Assembly (NCBI RefSeq): GCF_900302485.1
Contig: NZ_OMOI01000001.1
Location: 992,001 to 1,056,000, forward strand
Origin: Aliiroseovarius pelagivivens
GTDB lineage: Bacteria > Pseudomonadota > Alphaproteobacteria > Rhodobacterales > Rhodobacteraceae
Reading direction: 5' to 3'
Length of the DNA stretch: 64,000 bases
Below are positions 32,909 to 42,614 of the stretch, in pieces. Made by a program: the position numbers and the translations under genes. Below the pieces are notes generated by a model. It did not search any database and had not been told where the DNA came from. It was given only the letters and a program-made list of their open reading frames with translations. Each line of letters starts with the position of its first letter. Position 1 is the stretch's first letter.

Positions 32909-34876
32909 ATGTCTCTGCCACCCGGTTTCCTAGATGAGTTGCGCACCCGCCTCAGCCTGACACAGGTTGTTGGGCGTAAGGTCATGTGGGATCAGAGAAA
33001 GTCCAATCAAGCCAAGGGCGACATGTGGGCGCCTTGCCCCTTCCATCAGGAAAAAACCGCGTCTTTTCATGTGGATGACCAAAAAGGGTTCTATTACTGC
33101 TTCGGGTGCCACGCGAAAGGGGATGCGATCAGCTTCGTGAAAGAGACCGAGAATGTCTCGTTCATAGAAGCGGTAGAAATCTTGGCCGGTGAAGCGGGGA
33201 TGAAGATGCCCGCTCGCGATCCGAAGGCACAGGAAAAGGCCGACCGTCGTACGCTGTTGATCGAAGTGATGGAGATGGCCGTCAATCATTTCCGCCTGAT
33301 GCTGAAGACTGGTGCCGGGGCCGAGGCGCGCGACTATCTGACCCGTCGTGGTCTTGACGAAGCGGCGCTGGATCGTTGGGAAATCGGCTTTGCGCCGGAT
33401 GCGTGGCAGGGCCTTTGGGATCACCTTAAGGCCAAGAATGTCGAGGATGATTTGATCCTTGGTGCCGGGTTGGCCAAGCCCAGCCAGAAGGGCGGAAAAC
33501 CCTATGACACGTTCCGTGGCCGCATCATGTTCCCGATCCGCGACGCGCGCGGGCGGGCGATTGCCTTTGGTGGTCGCGCGATGGACCCGAATGACAACGC
33601 CAAGTATCTGAACTCGCCCGAAACCGAGCTGTTCGACAAGGGCCGCAACCTTTACAACCACGGCCCCGCGCGAGAAGCCGCTGGCAAGGGCCAGCCGTTG
33701 ATTGTGGCTGAAGGCTATATGGACGTGATTGCTCTTTCTGAGGCCGGGTTCAACGCCACAGTCGCGCCTCTGGGAACTGCGATCACCGAAGACCAGTTGC
33801 GCCTGTTGTGGCGCATCGCACCTGAACCGATCATCGCATTGGATGGCGACACGGCAGGGCTGCGCGCTGCTATGCGGGTGATCGACAATGCTCTGCCTTT
33901 GCTGGAAGCGGGTCAAAGCCTGCGCTTTTCGATCATGCCGGAAGGCAAAGACCCGGATGACCTGCTGAAAGAAAGTGGGGCCAGCGCCATGCAGACGTTG
34001 ATCGATGGGGCCATTCCCATGGTTGATCTGCTGTGGCGGCGCGAGACCGAAGGCAAGGTCTTTGACAGCCCCGAGCGCAAGGCCGCGCTGGATAAGGATC
34101 TGCGCACGGCCATCGCACGCATTCAGGATCCGTCCATCAAAAATCACTACGGTCAGGCGATCAAAGACAAGCGGTGGGAGCTGTTCCGCAACCGTCCCTC
34201 GGGGCAGGGCGGAAACAAACGTCCTTGGCAGCCCGGTGGGCGACGCGGTTGGCAGGCGACGCCTCCGGTGTTGGCCTCGACGAAAGGGTCGATGCTGGCC
34301 AGCGCGGACGAGCGCGCGCAAGACGCCCTGCGCGAGGCGGTCATTCTGGCCATCCTGATCCGCCGCCCGGATATGCTGGATCAGGTTGAAAGCCGGATGG
34401 AGCGTTTGGACATGGTTGGGCCGGATCACGACTTGCTGCTGCGCTGCGTCCTGACCTCGGCGCATTTCGGGGCCGAGGCGTTGGAAGAAGCATTGCTGAA
34501 TCGAGTCGGGGGCGATGTGCTGGACCGGCTGTTTTCGCTCAGCCACGTACGGATCACGCCCGCTATTCGTACAAGTAACGACGATGAAATCGTGCTGGCC
34601 TGTCTGACCGAAGAGCTGACAAAGCTGGAAGCAAAGCGCGGTGTGGCACGTGAAATTCGCGATGCCGAGGCGGATATGGATGCGCTGCCTGATGAGGGCG
34701 TGACATGGCGTTTGGGCCAGGCTGCCGAGGCACGTAACAAAGCGCTGCGCAGCCAAACCGAAGATAAAACGACTTACGAGGTTGCTGATAATGGCTCGCT
34801 AATGGATCGCGAAGAACGTGATGCTTTGGACGCATTGTTGGCACAGATCGACCCCTCGAAGGGAAAAAGTCACTGA
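32909..34876 (+). CDS. dnaG: DNA primase
   Basis: A 655-residue primase that makes RNA primers at the replication fork. The N-terminal zinc ribbon is APCPFHQEKTASF to FYYCFGCHAKGDAISFV (C-H-C-C ligands). The TOPRIM domain carries VAEGYMDVIALSEAG and the acidic ALDGDTAGLRAA. A helicase-binding C-terminal domain follows a Gly/Arg-rich linker near 430-450. The ATG at 32909 has no good SD; the protein N-terminus (LPPGFLDELRTRLSL) is the standard one. It precedes rpoD, the usual macromolecular synthesis arrangement. Confidence 0.96.
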   Translation: MSLPPGFLDELRTRLSLTQVVGRKVMWDQRKSNQAKGDMWAPCPFHQEKTASFHVDDQKGFYYCFGCHAKGDAISFVKETENVSFIEAVEILAGEAGMKMPARDPKAQEKADRRTLLIEVMEMAVNHFRLMLKTGAGAEARDYLTRRGLDEAALDRWEIGFAPDAWQGLWDHLKAKNVEDDLILGAGLAKPSQKGGKPYDTFRGRIMFPIRDARGRAIAFGGRAMDPNDNAKYLNSPETELFDKGRNLYNHGPAREAAGKGQPLIVAEGYMDVIALSEAGFNATVAPLGTAITEDQLRLLWRIAPEPIIALDGDTAGLRAAMRVIDNALPLLEAGQSLRFSIMPEGKDPDDLLKESGASAMQTLIDGAIPMVDLLWRRETEGKVFDSPERKAALDKDLRTAIARIQDPSIKNHYGQAIKDKRWELFRNRPSGQGGNKRPWQPGGRRGWQATPPVLASTKGSMLASADERAQDALREAVILAILIRRPDMLDQVESRMERLDMVGPDHDLLLRCVLTSAHFGAEALEEALLNRVGGDVLDRLFSLSHVRITPAIRTSNDDEIVLACLTEELTKLEAKRGVAREIRDAEADMDALPDEGVTWRLGQAAEARNKALRSQTEDKTTYEVADNGSLMDREERDALDALLAQIDPSKGKSH

Positions 34877-34947
34877 AGCGCACGACAGGCCCTGCCGCCT
34901 GCTTGCAAACACCTCGTAAAGCACCCACCTTACAGCTGTGGACGAAT

Positions 34948-34965
34948 CACTGATTCGAATCAGTG
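34948..34965. promoter_or_regulatory. Perfect 18-base palindrome in the rpoD leader
   Basis: CACTGATTCGAATCAGTG has no spacer and no mismatch, lying between dnaG (stop 34876) and rpoD (start 35065). It could be a protein-binding site or an RNA hairpin. No regulator is assigned. Confidence 0.5.
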
Positions 34966-35064
34966 TTGTTCAACCCGAATCACCCAAGCGCGGGTGGCCG
35001 ACAGCAGGGGACGCCTTGCCTGATCAAAACGGCCCAGCCCGCGCCTTTCGTGCAAGGAGAGCCC

Positions 35065-37047
35065 ATGGCTGCCAAGGATACCGCCAACGATCAAAAAGAC
35101 GATCAGCACGCCGAGCCGATGACCGATATGTCTCAGGCCGCGGTCAAGAAGATGATCGCCGAAGCGCGCGAGCGTGGCTATATCACTTATGACCAGCTTA
35201 ATCAGGTACTTCCGCCTGAACAGGTCAGCTCGGAACAGATTGAAGACGTGATGTCGATGCTGTCCGAGATGGGCATCAACATCATTGAAGATGAAGAAGC
35301 GGAAGAAGAAGAAAAAGGCTCGACCGAGCTGGTGACGAAAAACGCCGGTGGTGACGTCACTGTCGCGACGGCCGAAACCGAAAAACTTGACCGCACCGAT
35401 GACCCGGTTCGCATGTACCTGCGCGAAATGGGCTCGGTCGAATTGCTGTCGCGTGAAGGCGAGATCGCGATTGCCAAACGGATCGAGGCTGGCCGCAACA
35501 CCATGATTGCGGGTCTGTGTGAAAGCCCGCTGACGTTTCAGGCGATTACCATCTGGCGAGAAGAACTTCTGAACGAAGACATTCTGCTGCGCGACGTGAT
35601 CGACCTTGATGCGACGTTCGGCAACCAGCTGGAAGAAGACGAGGAAGAAGAGGTTACACCATCCGCCGATGGTGCTGCCCCGAACGCCGAGAAGAAAGAA
35701 AAAGCGCAAGAGCTGGACGCCGACGGTAACCCGATTAACAACGACGACGATGATGACGACGAGGATGAAGCCGCCAACATGTCTCTGGCGGCGATGGAAG
35801 CTGCGCTGAAGCCGCGCGTGCTTGAGACCCTCGAACTGATCGCTCGCGATTACGAGATGCTGTCGGAAATGCAGGATCTGCGGATGTCCGCGACCCTGAA
35901 CGAAGATGACAGCTTCTCGAAAAAAGAAGAGGGTGCGTATCAGAAGCTGCGCTCGGAGATCGTCCTGTTGGTGAACGAGCTTCACCTGCACAACAACCGT
36001 ATCGAAGCGCTGGTCGACCAGCTTTACGGCATCAACCGCCGCATCATGTCGATCGACTCGTCGATGGTGAAGCTGGCAGACCAAGCCCGCATCAACCGCC
36101 GCGAGTTCGTCGAAGCCTATCGTGGTCGCGAGCTTGATCCGACTTGGCTGGAGGAGATGGGCGAGAAGACCGGCCGCGCTTGGCAGGGCTTCATTGAGCG
36201 GTCGACCGACAAAGTTGAAAAGCTGCGCGGTGACATGGCTCAGGTCGGTCAATATGTCGGCGTCGACATTCCTGAATTCCGCCGCATTGTGCAGCAGGTT
36301 CAAAAGGGTGAAAAAGAGGCGCGTCAGGCCAAGAAGGAAATGGTCGAAGCCAACCTGCGCCTCGTGATCTCGATCGCAAAGAAATATACCAACCGTGGCC
36401 TGCAATTCCTTGATCTTATTCAGGAAGGTAACATCGGCCTGATGAAGGCGGTAGACAAGTTCGAATACCGTCGTGGTTACAAGTTCTCGACCTATGCGAC
36501 GTGGTGGATCCGTCAGGCAATCACCCGCTCGATCGCAGATCAGGCGCGCACCATCCGTATCCCGGTCCACATGATCGAAACGATCAACAAACTGGTCCGT
36601 ACCGGCCGCCAGATGCTGCACGAGATCGGCCGCGAGCCGACCCCGGAAGAACTGGCCGAGAAGCTGCAAATGCCGCTTGAGAAGGTCCGCAAGGTGATGA
36701 AGATCGCCAAAGAGCCGATCAGCCTTGAAACCCCGATTGGGGACGAGGAAGACAGCCAGCTTGGTGACTTTATCGAGGATAAGAATGCTGTTCTGCCATT
36801 GGACAGCGCCATTCAGGAAAACCTCAAGGAAACCACGACACGGGTTCTGGCGTCTCTTACCCCGCGTGAGGAACGTGTGCTGCGGATGCGTTTTGGCATC
36901 GGTATGAACACCGACCACACTCTGGAAGAAGTAGGTCAGCAGTTCAGCGTGACCCGCGAACGGATCCGCCAGATCGAAGCCAAAGCGCTGCGCAAGCTGA
37001 AGCACCCAAGCCGGTCCCGCAAGCTGCGGTCGTTCTTGGATCAGTAA
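35065..37047 (+). CDS. rpoD: RNA polymerase sigma factor RpoD (sigma-70)
   Basis: The 660-residue primary sigma factor. Region 1.1 occupies the first 80 residues; [21 protein letters not shown] is region 1.2. A long acidic non-conserved region (about 170-240, with runs of Glu and Asp) follows. Regions 2-3 are [41 protein letters not shown] (in pieces), and region 4 has [41 protein letters not shown] precedes the ATG at 35065; the frame runs upstream without an SD. The terminator at 37072 follows. Confidence 0.97.
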   Translation: MAAKDTANDQKDDQHAEPMTDMSQAAVKKMIAEARERGYITYDQLNQVLPPEQVSSEQIEDVMSMLSEMGINIIEDEEAEEEEKGSTELVTKNAGGDVTVATAETEKLDRTDDPVRMYLREMGSVELLSREGEIAIAKRIEAGRNTMIAGLCESPLTFQAITIWREELLNEDILLRDVIDLDATFGNQLEEDEEEEVTPSADGAAPNAEKKEKAQELDADGNPINNDDDDDDEDEAANMSLAAMEAALKPRVLETLELIARDYEMLSEMQDLRMSATLNEDDSFSKKEEGAYQKLRSEIVLLVNELHLHNNRIEALVDQLYGINRRIMSIDSSMVKLADQARINRREFVEAYRGRELDPTWLEEMGEKTGRAWQGFIERSTDKVEKLRGDMAQVGQYVGVDIPEFRRIVQQVQKGEKEARQAKKEMVEANLRLVISIAKKYTNRGLQFLDLIQEGNIGLMKAVDKFEYRRGYKFSTYATWWIRQAITRSIADQARTIRIPVHMIETINKLVRTGRQMLHEIGREPTPEELAEKLQMPLEKVRKVMKIAKEPISLETPIGDEEDSQLGDFIEDKNAVLPLDSAIQENLKETTTRVLASLTPREERVLRMRFGIGMNTDHTLEEVGQQFSVTRERIRQIEAKALRKLKHPSRSRKLRSFLDQ

Positions 37048-37071
37048 ACGACAGAGCGAAGACTACTAAGG

Positions 37072-37101
37072 ACGCCTCGCATTTTTGCGGGGCGTTTTTT
37101 G
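37072..37101 (+). terminator. Rho-independent terminator after rpoD
   Basis: ACGCCTCGCA, a TTTT loop, TGCGGGGCGT and then a run of T. The 10-base stem has one G-T pair and starts 24 bases after the rpoD stop. Confidence 0.9.
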
Positions 37102-37345
37102 TTCTGCCCGGCTATCACCCAAACTTCTGGATGCCTTGTTGCAGTGAATTGCATGAATTTGGCGATCCGCAATAGTTGGATAAAGCGCGCCGCAACCATG
37201 TGGGGTGTGGCTGAGGCGTGCATCCACCTAGGCGTTTCACGGTTCGGCTAGAGAACAGATTGTTTCCCTCTAATTCTACAAAAAACACAACCTTCGGATT
37301 TAAAGCCTGGGTGATTTGTGTCATAAATGTGTCGGGGAAGTGTTC

Positions 37346-37576
37346 ATGCCAGAGTATTTTTTTGGCAAAATGATGGGTGATTTTATGTATGATGTTGTGA
37401 AAGAAAGGCCGCTGGCGCTTGAGTCAGAGTGGCAAGTTGCTGAGCCGACAAAACGAGATTTTGCGAAACAAGCCGACGTATCGGTTCGCTTGGGACGCAA
37501 GCTCGCGCTGAAAAATCTGGAAAAACGGAAGAAGACCGGGAAGGCTGTTGATCGTCCTGCGTTCTTGCTTTTGTGA
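37346..37576 (+). CDS. Possible small hypothetical protein
   Basis: A 76-residue reading frame starting MPEYFFGKMMGDFMYDVV, with GGGGAAG seven bases upstream. The second half is rich in Lys and Arg (RLGRKLALKNLEKRKKTGKAV). I know no family for it. It lies alone between two terminators, which allows an independent short transcript. The base use is lower in GC than neighbours. It may be real or spurious; homology in related genomes would decide. Confidence 0.4.
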   Translation: MPEYFFGKMMGDFMYDVVKERPLALESEWQVAEPTKRDFAKQADVSVRLGRKLALKNLEKRKKTGKAVDRPAFLLL

Positions 37577-37665
37577 CAGGATTATACGGTTCGAGATCCG
37601 ACTGAGCGAAATGGGGCATGGCGCTAGGGCGTTGTGACGTGGGGGCTCGGTCGGGTAAGGATTAA

Positions 37666-37696
37666 ACCAGCGTCGTATTTGGGCGCTGGTTTTTTC
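37666..37696 (+). terminator. Terminator-like hairpin before yjbQ
   Basis: ACCAGCG, an 11-base loop, CGCTGGT and TTTTTTCG. The stem is seven perfect pairs. It ends 17 bases before the yjbQ-like start. Confidence 0.7.
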
Positions 37697-37712
37697 GTTT
37701 TCTGGGGGGCTT

Positions 37713-38132
37713 ATGGCCGGATTGTTCAAGATTTCAACCAATGGGCAGGGCCTTTACGAGTTCACCGATCAGGTGCAGAGCTGGCTGCGTAGGCAAGGAA
37801 CGGATGAAGGGCTGCTGACGCTGTTTGTGCGCCATACTTCGTGCTCCCTGCTGATCCAGGAAAACGCAGACCCCGAGGTCCAGACGGATCTTCGCAACTT
37901 CTTTCATCGGTTGGTGCCGCCGACAACCGATCCGTCCATGTCCTATTTGACTCATACATATGAAGGGCCGGATGACATGCCGGCTCATATCAAATCCGCC
38001 ATACTACCGGTTAACCTTGCGATCCCTGTCACCAGCGGTCGCATGGCCTTGGGTACGTGGCAGGGGATCTATCTATTTGAACACCGCAACGCACCGCATC
38101 AGCGGCAGGTGGTGGCGCATCTGAGCCGTTAA
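37713..38132 (+). CDS. YjbQ-family (UPF0047) protein
   Basis: A 139-residue single-domain protein of the YjbQ family. FVRHTSCSLLIQENADPEVQTDLRNFF contains the conserved His-Thr and Glu/Asp positions, and the C-terminal GTWQGIYLFEHRNAPHQRQV has GTWQ and HR, the hallmarks. Some family members have thiamine-phosphate synthase activity in vitro; the in vivo role is not settled. It is preceded by a terminator-like hairpin and followed by an FnrL-type site and a cytochrome gene, so it is transcribed on its own. Confidence 0.88.
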   Translation: MAGLFKISTNGQGLYEFTDQVQSWLRRQGTDEGLLTLFVRHTSCSLLIQENADPEVQTDLRNFFHRLVPPTTDPSMSYLTHTYEGPDDMPAHIKSAILPVNLAIPVTSGRMALGTWQGIYLFEHRNAPHQRQVVAHLSR

Positions 38133-38142
38133 AACTGGTTGA

Positions 38143-38156
38143 TTGACACCGATCAA
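38143..38156. promoter_or_regulatory. FnrL/Fnr-type box upstream of cytochrome c
   Basis: TTGACACCGATCAA matches the alphaproteobacterial anaerobox TTGAY-N4-RTCAA at every defined position. Its centre is 29-35 bases upstream of a TAATAT (38179-38184) that fits a -10 element, putting the box near -41.5 of a start around 38191, a class II activator position. It points to oxygen-limited activation of the cytochrome gene at 38268. Confidence 0.7.
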
Positions 38157-38267
38157 GGCGCTGCTGGGTATCTCGTTGTAATATATTAATGTTCGGGATT
38201 GCTTTTGAATAAGGGTAATTTCACAGGTTCAGAAGTAGTTCCGCCATTTTAACTGGGAGGAATTAAA

Positions 38268-38696
38268 ATGAAATCTGTGCTTCTGAAGTTTGTTGCAGGT
38301 AGTGTTCTGTCAATTGGGGTAACAGCCGTTCCAGCTGTTGCTCAGCTTGATGAAGCTATGTTTGGGAAAGCGCTGTTTGTTGAGAACTGCGCTGCCTGTC
38401 ATGGCGCGGATGCGATGGGTAGCGGTCCTGTGTCGGCACTATTCGCCGAGCAGCCGCGTGATCTTCGCGTTCTATCCAAGAAGAACAACGGGATTTTCCC
38501 GTTCTCCGAGGTCTATCAGTCCATCAACGGGCGGCGCGATATCGCAGGACATGGCACAACGGACATGCCAGTGTGGGGGGATCTGTTCATGATTGAAGCT
38601 GGTCCAAACACCTTCCATCCCGGTGTTGACGCTGAAGAGATTGTTCAGGGGCGTATCCTGTCTCTGGTTTACTATCTTCAGACCATTCAAGAATAG
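38268..38696 (+). CDS. Periplasmic c-type cytochrome
   Basis: A 142-residue exported monohaem cytochrome. A signal peptide (about 25 residues, ending VPAVAQ) precedes the mature domain. The haem-binding motif CAACH lies at residues 42-46 (FVENCAACHGADAMGSG). DMPVWGDLFM in the second half may give the axial Met. GGGAGGAATTAAA gives a ribosome site before the ATG at 38268. A well-formed Fnr-type site and -10 upstream indicate induction under low oxygen. The electron partner is not evident. Confidence 0.9.
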   Translation: MKSVLLKFVAGSVLSIGVTAVPAVAQLDEAMFGKALFVENCAACHGADAMGSGPVSALFAEQPRDLRVLSKKNNGIFPFSEVYQSINGRRDIAGHGTTDMPVWGDLFMIEAGPNTFHPGVDAEEIVQGRILSLVYYLQTIQE

Positions 38697-38787
38697 CCTT
38701 TGCCACAGAACCTGATGCAGCAACCCTTAAAGCTTGCTGTACAGTGTCGAGGGGGTCGACGTTGGTCGGCGAAAAAAATGCACTGAT

Positions 38788-38815
38788 CGGGCGTTATCTG
38801 AATGGATAGCGCCCG
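38788..38815 (+). terminator. Strong hairpin between cytochrome c and nrdR
   Basis: CGGGCGTTATC, loop TGAATG, GATAGCGCCCG: an 11-base stem with one G-T pair. It is followed by CCGTATTTT instead of a clean T-tract. It is about 90 bases after the cytochrome stop and 118 before nrdR, so a terminator or leader structure is possible. Confidence 0.5.
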
Positions 38816-38932
38816 CCGTATTTTGGGGCGTGGATTTCCCTCTACACAAGACCTAGAGGCTGCCCTATAGTGCCTGTGGATAAGTGGTTAAAGCCCACAC
38901 CAACGGGGAACAGTGAAGAAAAGGGGTCGCCT

Positions 38933-39403
38933 ATGCGCTGTCCGTTTTGCGGAAATATCGACACTCAGGTGAAAGACAGCCGACCGGCAGAAGACCATGT
39001 GGCCATCCGTCGCCGCCGGTTCTGCCCGGCCTGTGGTGGGCGCTTTACAACGTATGAGCGCGTGCAGTTGCGCGATCTTGTGGTGATCAAATCCAACGGC
39101 CGACGCGAAGATTTTGATCGCGAAAAGCTGGAGCGTTCGATCCGAATTTCGATGCAGAAACGTCCCGTTGAACCGGAACGCATTGACCAGATGATCTCGG
39201 GCATCGTGCGACGCCTGGAAAGCATGGGCGAAACCGACATTCAGTCGAAATCCATTGGCGAGATCGTGATGGAGGCCTTGGCCCGGATCGACACCGTCGC
39301 CTATGTGCGGTTTGCCAGTGTTTACAAGAACTTCCAGGCCGCAGATGATTTCGACAAATTCGTCAGCGAACTGCGCCCGGATATCCCACACGAAGACGAG
39401 TAA
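38933..39403 (+). CDS. nrdR: Transcriptional repressor NrdR
   Basis: A 156-residue repressor of ribonucleotide reductase genes that senses the ATP/dATP balance. The N-terminal zinc ribbon is [15 protein letters not shown] and [17 protein letters not shown]. The ATP-cone follows ([21 protein letters not shown]). The ATG at 38933 has AAGGGG about eight bases upstream; an in-frame start at 38870 would place extra residues before the invariant MRCPFC. It is six bases from ribD, the usual nrdR-rib linkage. Confidence 0.96.
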   Translation: MRCPFCGNIDTQVKDSRPAEDHVAIRRRRFCPACGGRFTTYERVQLRDLVVIKSNGRREDFDREKLERSIRISMQKRPVEPERIDQMISGIVRRLESMGETDIQSKSIGEIVMEALARIDTVAYVRFASVYKNFQAADDFDKFVSELRPDIPHEDE

Positions 39404-39409
39404 GCGTCG

Positions 39410-40525
39410 ATGATGTCAGGTAAGACAGGCGCAGATCTTCGGTATATGCGTCTGGCCTTGTCGCTTGCGCGGCGTGGGCTTGGGCGTGTGTGGCCGAACC
39501 CAGCGGTCGGCTGTGTGATCGTCCGGGATGATAGGATTGTTGGGCGGGGTTGGACCCAGCCCGGCGGACGCCCCCATGCCGAGCCCGTAGCGCTTGCGCA
39601 GGCCGGGGCTGCCGCCAAGGGTGCAACCGCCTATGTCACGTTGGAACCCTGCGCCCATCACGGTAAAACCCCTCCTTGCGCTGAAGCTCTGATCGCGGCG
39701 GGTGTCTCGCGCGTGGTTTGCGCCTTGGGGGATCCTGATCCGCGCGTGGATGGCGGAGGCTTTGAAAAGCTCCGTGCCGCCGGGATCGAAGTTGAAACTG
39801 GGCTATGCGAGACCGACGCGCGCGCTGATCAGGCAGGGTTTCTAAGTCGTGTCACCCGTGGTCGCCCTATGTTGACGCTCAAACTTGCCAGCAGTTTTGA
39901 TGGTCGGATAGCCACGGCCAGCGGTGAAAGCCAGTGGATAACGGGTCCGGAAGCACGCCGTCATGTGCATGCCATGCGTGCCAGCCATGATGCCGTGATG
40001 GTCGGGGCAGGGACAGCCCGCGATGATGACCCATCGTTGACCGTGCGTGGGTTGGGCGTCGATCACCAGCCGGTACGCGTAGTTCTGTCGCGCCATCTTG
40101 ATCTGCCCTTGGACAGCCAACTTGCCCACACCGCGCGTGAAGTGCCGCTGTGGATATGCCACGGCCGTCGCGCCGCCCCCGAGCTGATATCGGCTTGGGA
40201 GGGCATAGGAGCCACATTGATCGAAGTGGACGAAGCGCAGGCGGCGCTTGATCCGGCCTCGGTGCTGTCTGCGCTTGGGGAACGTGGGCTGACCCGCGTC
40301 TATTGCGAAGGGGGCGGGGGACTTGCGGCCTCGCTTCTGGTGGCGGATATGGTTGATAATCTTGTGGGCTACGGCGCAGGGCTCGCGATTGGGGCAGAAG
40401 GTCGCCCATCACTGGCCGCCATGGGTCTAAGCCGTCTGGCGGAGGCTCCCAGGTTCGATCTGGTGGAATGTCGCGACATTGGCGGCGATGTGTTGCACCG
40501 CTGGACACGGAGAACGAAAGATTAA
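39410..40525 (+). CDS. ribD: Riboflavin-specific deaminase/reductase RibD
   Basis: A 371-residue bifunctional enzyme for the second and third steps of riboflavin synthesis. The deaminase has HAEPVALAQAG and TLEPCAHHGKTPPCAEALI (His-Ala-Glu and PCxxxGxTPPC zinc sites). The reductase has TLKLASSFDGRIATASGESQWITGPEAR in pieces and VYCEGGGGLAASLL. An ATG at 39413 is an alternative start. It follows nrdR and would continue to ribE in most relatives, but here the capsule export genes intervene on the other strand. Confidence 0.95.
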   Translation: MMSGKTGADLRYMRLALSLARRGLGRVWPNPAVGCVIVRDDRIVGRGWTQPGGRPHAEPVALAQAGAAAKGATAYVTLEPCAHHGKTPPCAEALIAAGVSRVVCALGDPDPRVDGGGFEKLRAAGIEVETGLCETDARADQAGFLSRVTRGRPMLTLKLASSFDGRIATASGESQWITGPEARRHVHAMRASHDAVMVGAGTARDDDPSLTVRGLGVDHQPVRVVLSRHLDLPLDSQLAHTAREVPLWICHGRRAAPELISAWEGIGATLIEVDEAQAALDPASVLSALGERGLTRVYCEGGGGLAASLLVADMVDNLVGYGAGLAIGAEGRPSLAAMGLSRLAEAPRFDLVECRDIGGDVLHRWTRRTKD

Positions 40526-40535
40526 GCCTAGCAGC

Positions 40536-42614
40536 CTATCGCCACAGATAGGCATAACTGGCGAAGATCCCTTGCAATTTTGCCAACAGCCGTGTGCCAC
40601 GTCGTCCCTTTGGCACGTCACCCGACGCCAGCCGATCTACCACGACTTCTACGGGACAGGCGGTTTTGGTGAGGGGATCGAAATAGCGCGGATAGTCGAT
40701 CAGCACCGCATGGGCGAGGGCGATCAAATCCGGACGGGCAGTCCGCCGGTCAGGCACAGGCCCTAGATCCGTGGTCAGGCCCCAGCCCGCATAGAATGGC
40801 GCGCCCAGACAGGTCACGGGCACCCCGCGCAACAATGCCTCGAACCCCATGGTCGAGGTCATTGTCCACAGCGCGTCCACGTGGTCCAGCAGAGCGATAG
40901 GGTCGGCCTGATCGGCGACAAGGTCGGCGTATTTTGCGGCCTCGTCCCGCGCGATGAACCCGTCACGCAAGCCCGCTTCCACATCGGGGTGGGGCTTGTA
41001 GATGATCACCGCCTCTGGATTTTCAAGCCGTACACGTTTCAGAAGATCAAGGTTGGTCGCCACATCGGTTGTCCCCAAACGGATCGAAGCGTCATCCTCG
41101 ACCTGTCCCGGCACAAGGATGCGGCGCCCATCGGGCAAATGGTCCAGTCCATCGGGCAAGGGACGGTCGAGATTGTATTTGCCCAAGCGGTTTTGGGTGA
41201 TGCGTGCGATCAGTCCCGCGGCGCGATCTCGAGCGTGGTCGGGAAGGGTGGTCGCGGCTTCTATGTGCCGTTCCAACCGGCTTGCACGCGTCGGGTCATA
41301 ATAGATGCCAAGATCATCGCGCACCAATGACAGAGGTGGCACAAGTTCAGCCCCCAACCCTCGCGATCGAAGGAAGCCATCCTCGACACGAAGGGGAAGG
41401 CGGTGCGTACTGTGCACGGGCTCTTCTTTTCCTGCCCAAATCATCAGTGGGCGCCCCAGTGTCTCTGCCCCGTCTGCCGCCCGCACGGCATTGTCGTCGA
41501 ACACAATCGTAGCTGTGCCCTTGAAAAACTCGGCCAAAGGGCGACGTTTCCACAAGCGCATGCCATTGGCGACATAGCTCTGATGGTCCTCACGCCAAGC
41601 GCGCGCTCGGGCCTCGAGCGTGTCTAAGACCTGCTCGATCTCGCACAGTTGGTCGCGATAGGGATCGTACCATGTGGGGTAAAGCATCATGGCCCCTGCA
41701 AACAGCTGGGCGCGCGTCAGGTTGCGACCACGGCGGTTTATGGGCTGTCGATCCTCGGTCAAGTTCCAGCCCGCGTAGAAAGGTTGCCCAAACACATGCG
41801 GTTTGTGGCCGGCCAGAATGGCCTCGAACCCCATGCCAGAACTGACCGTATAGACGGCCATTGCACCGTCTAGCAGAGCCCAAGGGCTGACCGGATCAGT
41901 GATCAACTGCACTTGTTCGTTTTCGTCCTCGGTTCCGTAATGCCCGGTGCGATGGCCTGCCTGTGTCTCGGGGTGGGTCTTAATCAGGATGCGTGCGTGA
42001 GGATGCTCCAATCGTGCGGCGACAAGCATGTCACGGAAGGTCGCATCGGACGCGCCGCCATACCGGATCGAGGCATCCCCCACCGTTTGATCAAGCACCA
42101 GAACATAGGGCGCATCTGGCACGGGCAGGTCCGGGTGGAAGGCGTTGTATTTCGACAAGTGCCCGGATTTCATCCGTTCAATCGCCGTGCGCGCACGGTT
42201 CAGAAGGGCGCTGTCGTCAAGCGGGTCGTGTTTCAGGATGTGTTCAAGCCGCGATGGGGCAGATCCATCGAAATGGACCCCCAGATCGTCCAGCATCAGG
42301 CCCAAGGGTGGTTCGCCCGACCGGCCGGGCAGGACCGACCGCAAAAAGGCATCTTCGACCCTGAGAACGGGGTTGTTCTTGCGCGAAGCGACAGCCTCGC
42401 CCCGGCCCGAGGTCGGGCTTTTGCCCCATGTCCCAACCCAATCCCCATCACCGGGAAGCCCAAGCCGGATCTGCCACCCTGCAAGGTCAAGGATGCGCTT
42501 CACGCGTGGTTGGGTCAGGAAGCCGCCATTGTAAACGAAAAGCCGCCGGGGCTGTGATGACCCGGCGGCAAGATGTTCTTCATTATGGTCTGTCACGGGC
42601 TGTGGCCCGATCAC
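40536..42614 (-). CDS. kpsC: Capsular polysaccharide beta-Kdo transferase KpsC-like
   Basis: A 692-residue protein with two similar halves, as in KpsC, the dual glycosyltransferase that builds the beta-Kdo linker for group 2 capsules. The repeat is visible as VEDAFLRSVLPG--PLGLMLDDLGVHFD (first half) and VEDGFLRSRGLG--PLSLVRDDLGIYYD (second), with matching SKYN/GKYN, ASIRYG/ASIRLG, ILIKTHPE/IIYKPHPD and FYAGW. I place the start at GTG 42614, overlapping the preceding stop as GTGA; a GTG at 42596 is also possible. It is the third gene of the minus-strand capsule set. Acts in the cytoplasm at the inner membrane. Confidence 0.9.
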   Translation of the reverse strand: MIGPQPVTDHNEEHLAAGSSQPRRLFVYNGGFLTQPRVKRILDLAGWQIRLGLPGDGDWVGTWGKSPTSGRGEAVASRKNNPVLRVEDAFLRSVLPGRSGEPPLGLMLDDLGVHFDGSAPSRLEHILKHDPLDDSALLNRARTAIERMKSGHLSKYNAFHPDLPVPDAPYVLVLDQTVGDASIRYGGASDATFRDMLVAARLEHPHARILIKTHPETQAGHRTGHYGTEDENEQVQLITDPVSPWALLDGAMAVYTVSSGMGFEAILAGHKPHVFGQPFYAGWNLTEDRQPINRRGRNLTRAQLFAGAMMLYPTWYDPYRDQLCEIEQVLDTLEARARAWREDHQSYVANGMRLWKRRPLAEFFKGTATIVFDDNAVRAADGAETLGRPLMIWAGKEEPVHSTHRLPLRVEDGFLRSRGLGAELVPPLSLVRDDLGIYYDPTRASRLERHIEAATTLPDHARDRAAGLIARITQNRLGKYNLDRPLPDGLDHLPDGRRILVPGQVEDDASIRLGTTDVATNLDLLKRVRLENPEAVIIYKPHPDVEAGLRDGFIARDEAAKYADLVADQADPIALLDHVDALWTMTSTMGFEALLRGVPVTCLGAPFYAGWGLTTDLGPVPDRRTARPDLIALAHAVLIDYPRYFDPLTKTACPVEVVVDRLASGDVPKGRRGTRLLAKLQGIFASYAYLWR

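Larger units (their letters stand above)
37102..37712. other. AT-richer intergenic stretch with one possible small gene
   Basis: About 600 bases between the rpoD terminator and yjbQ. It holds one small candidate gene (37346-37576) and a second terminator (37666-37696). The base composition is lower in GC than the flanks. No tRNA or recognised non-coding RNA is visible. Confidence 0.5.
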
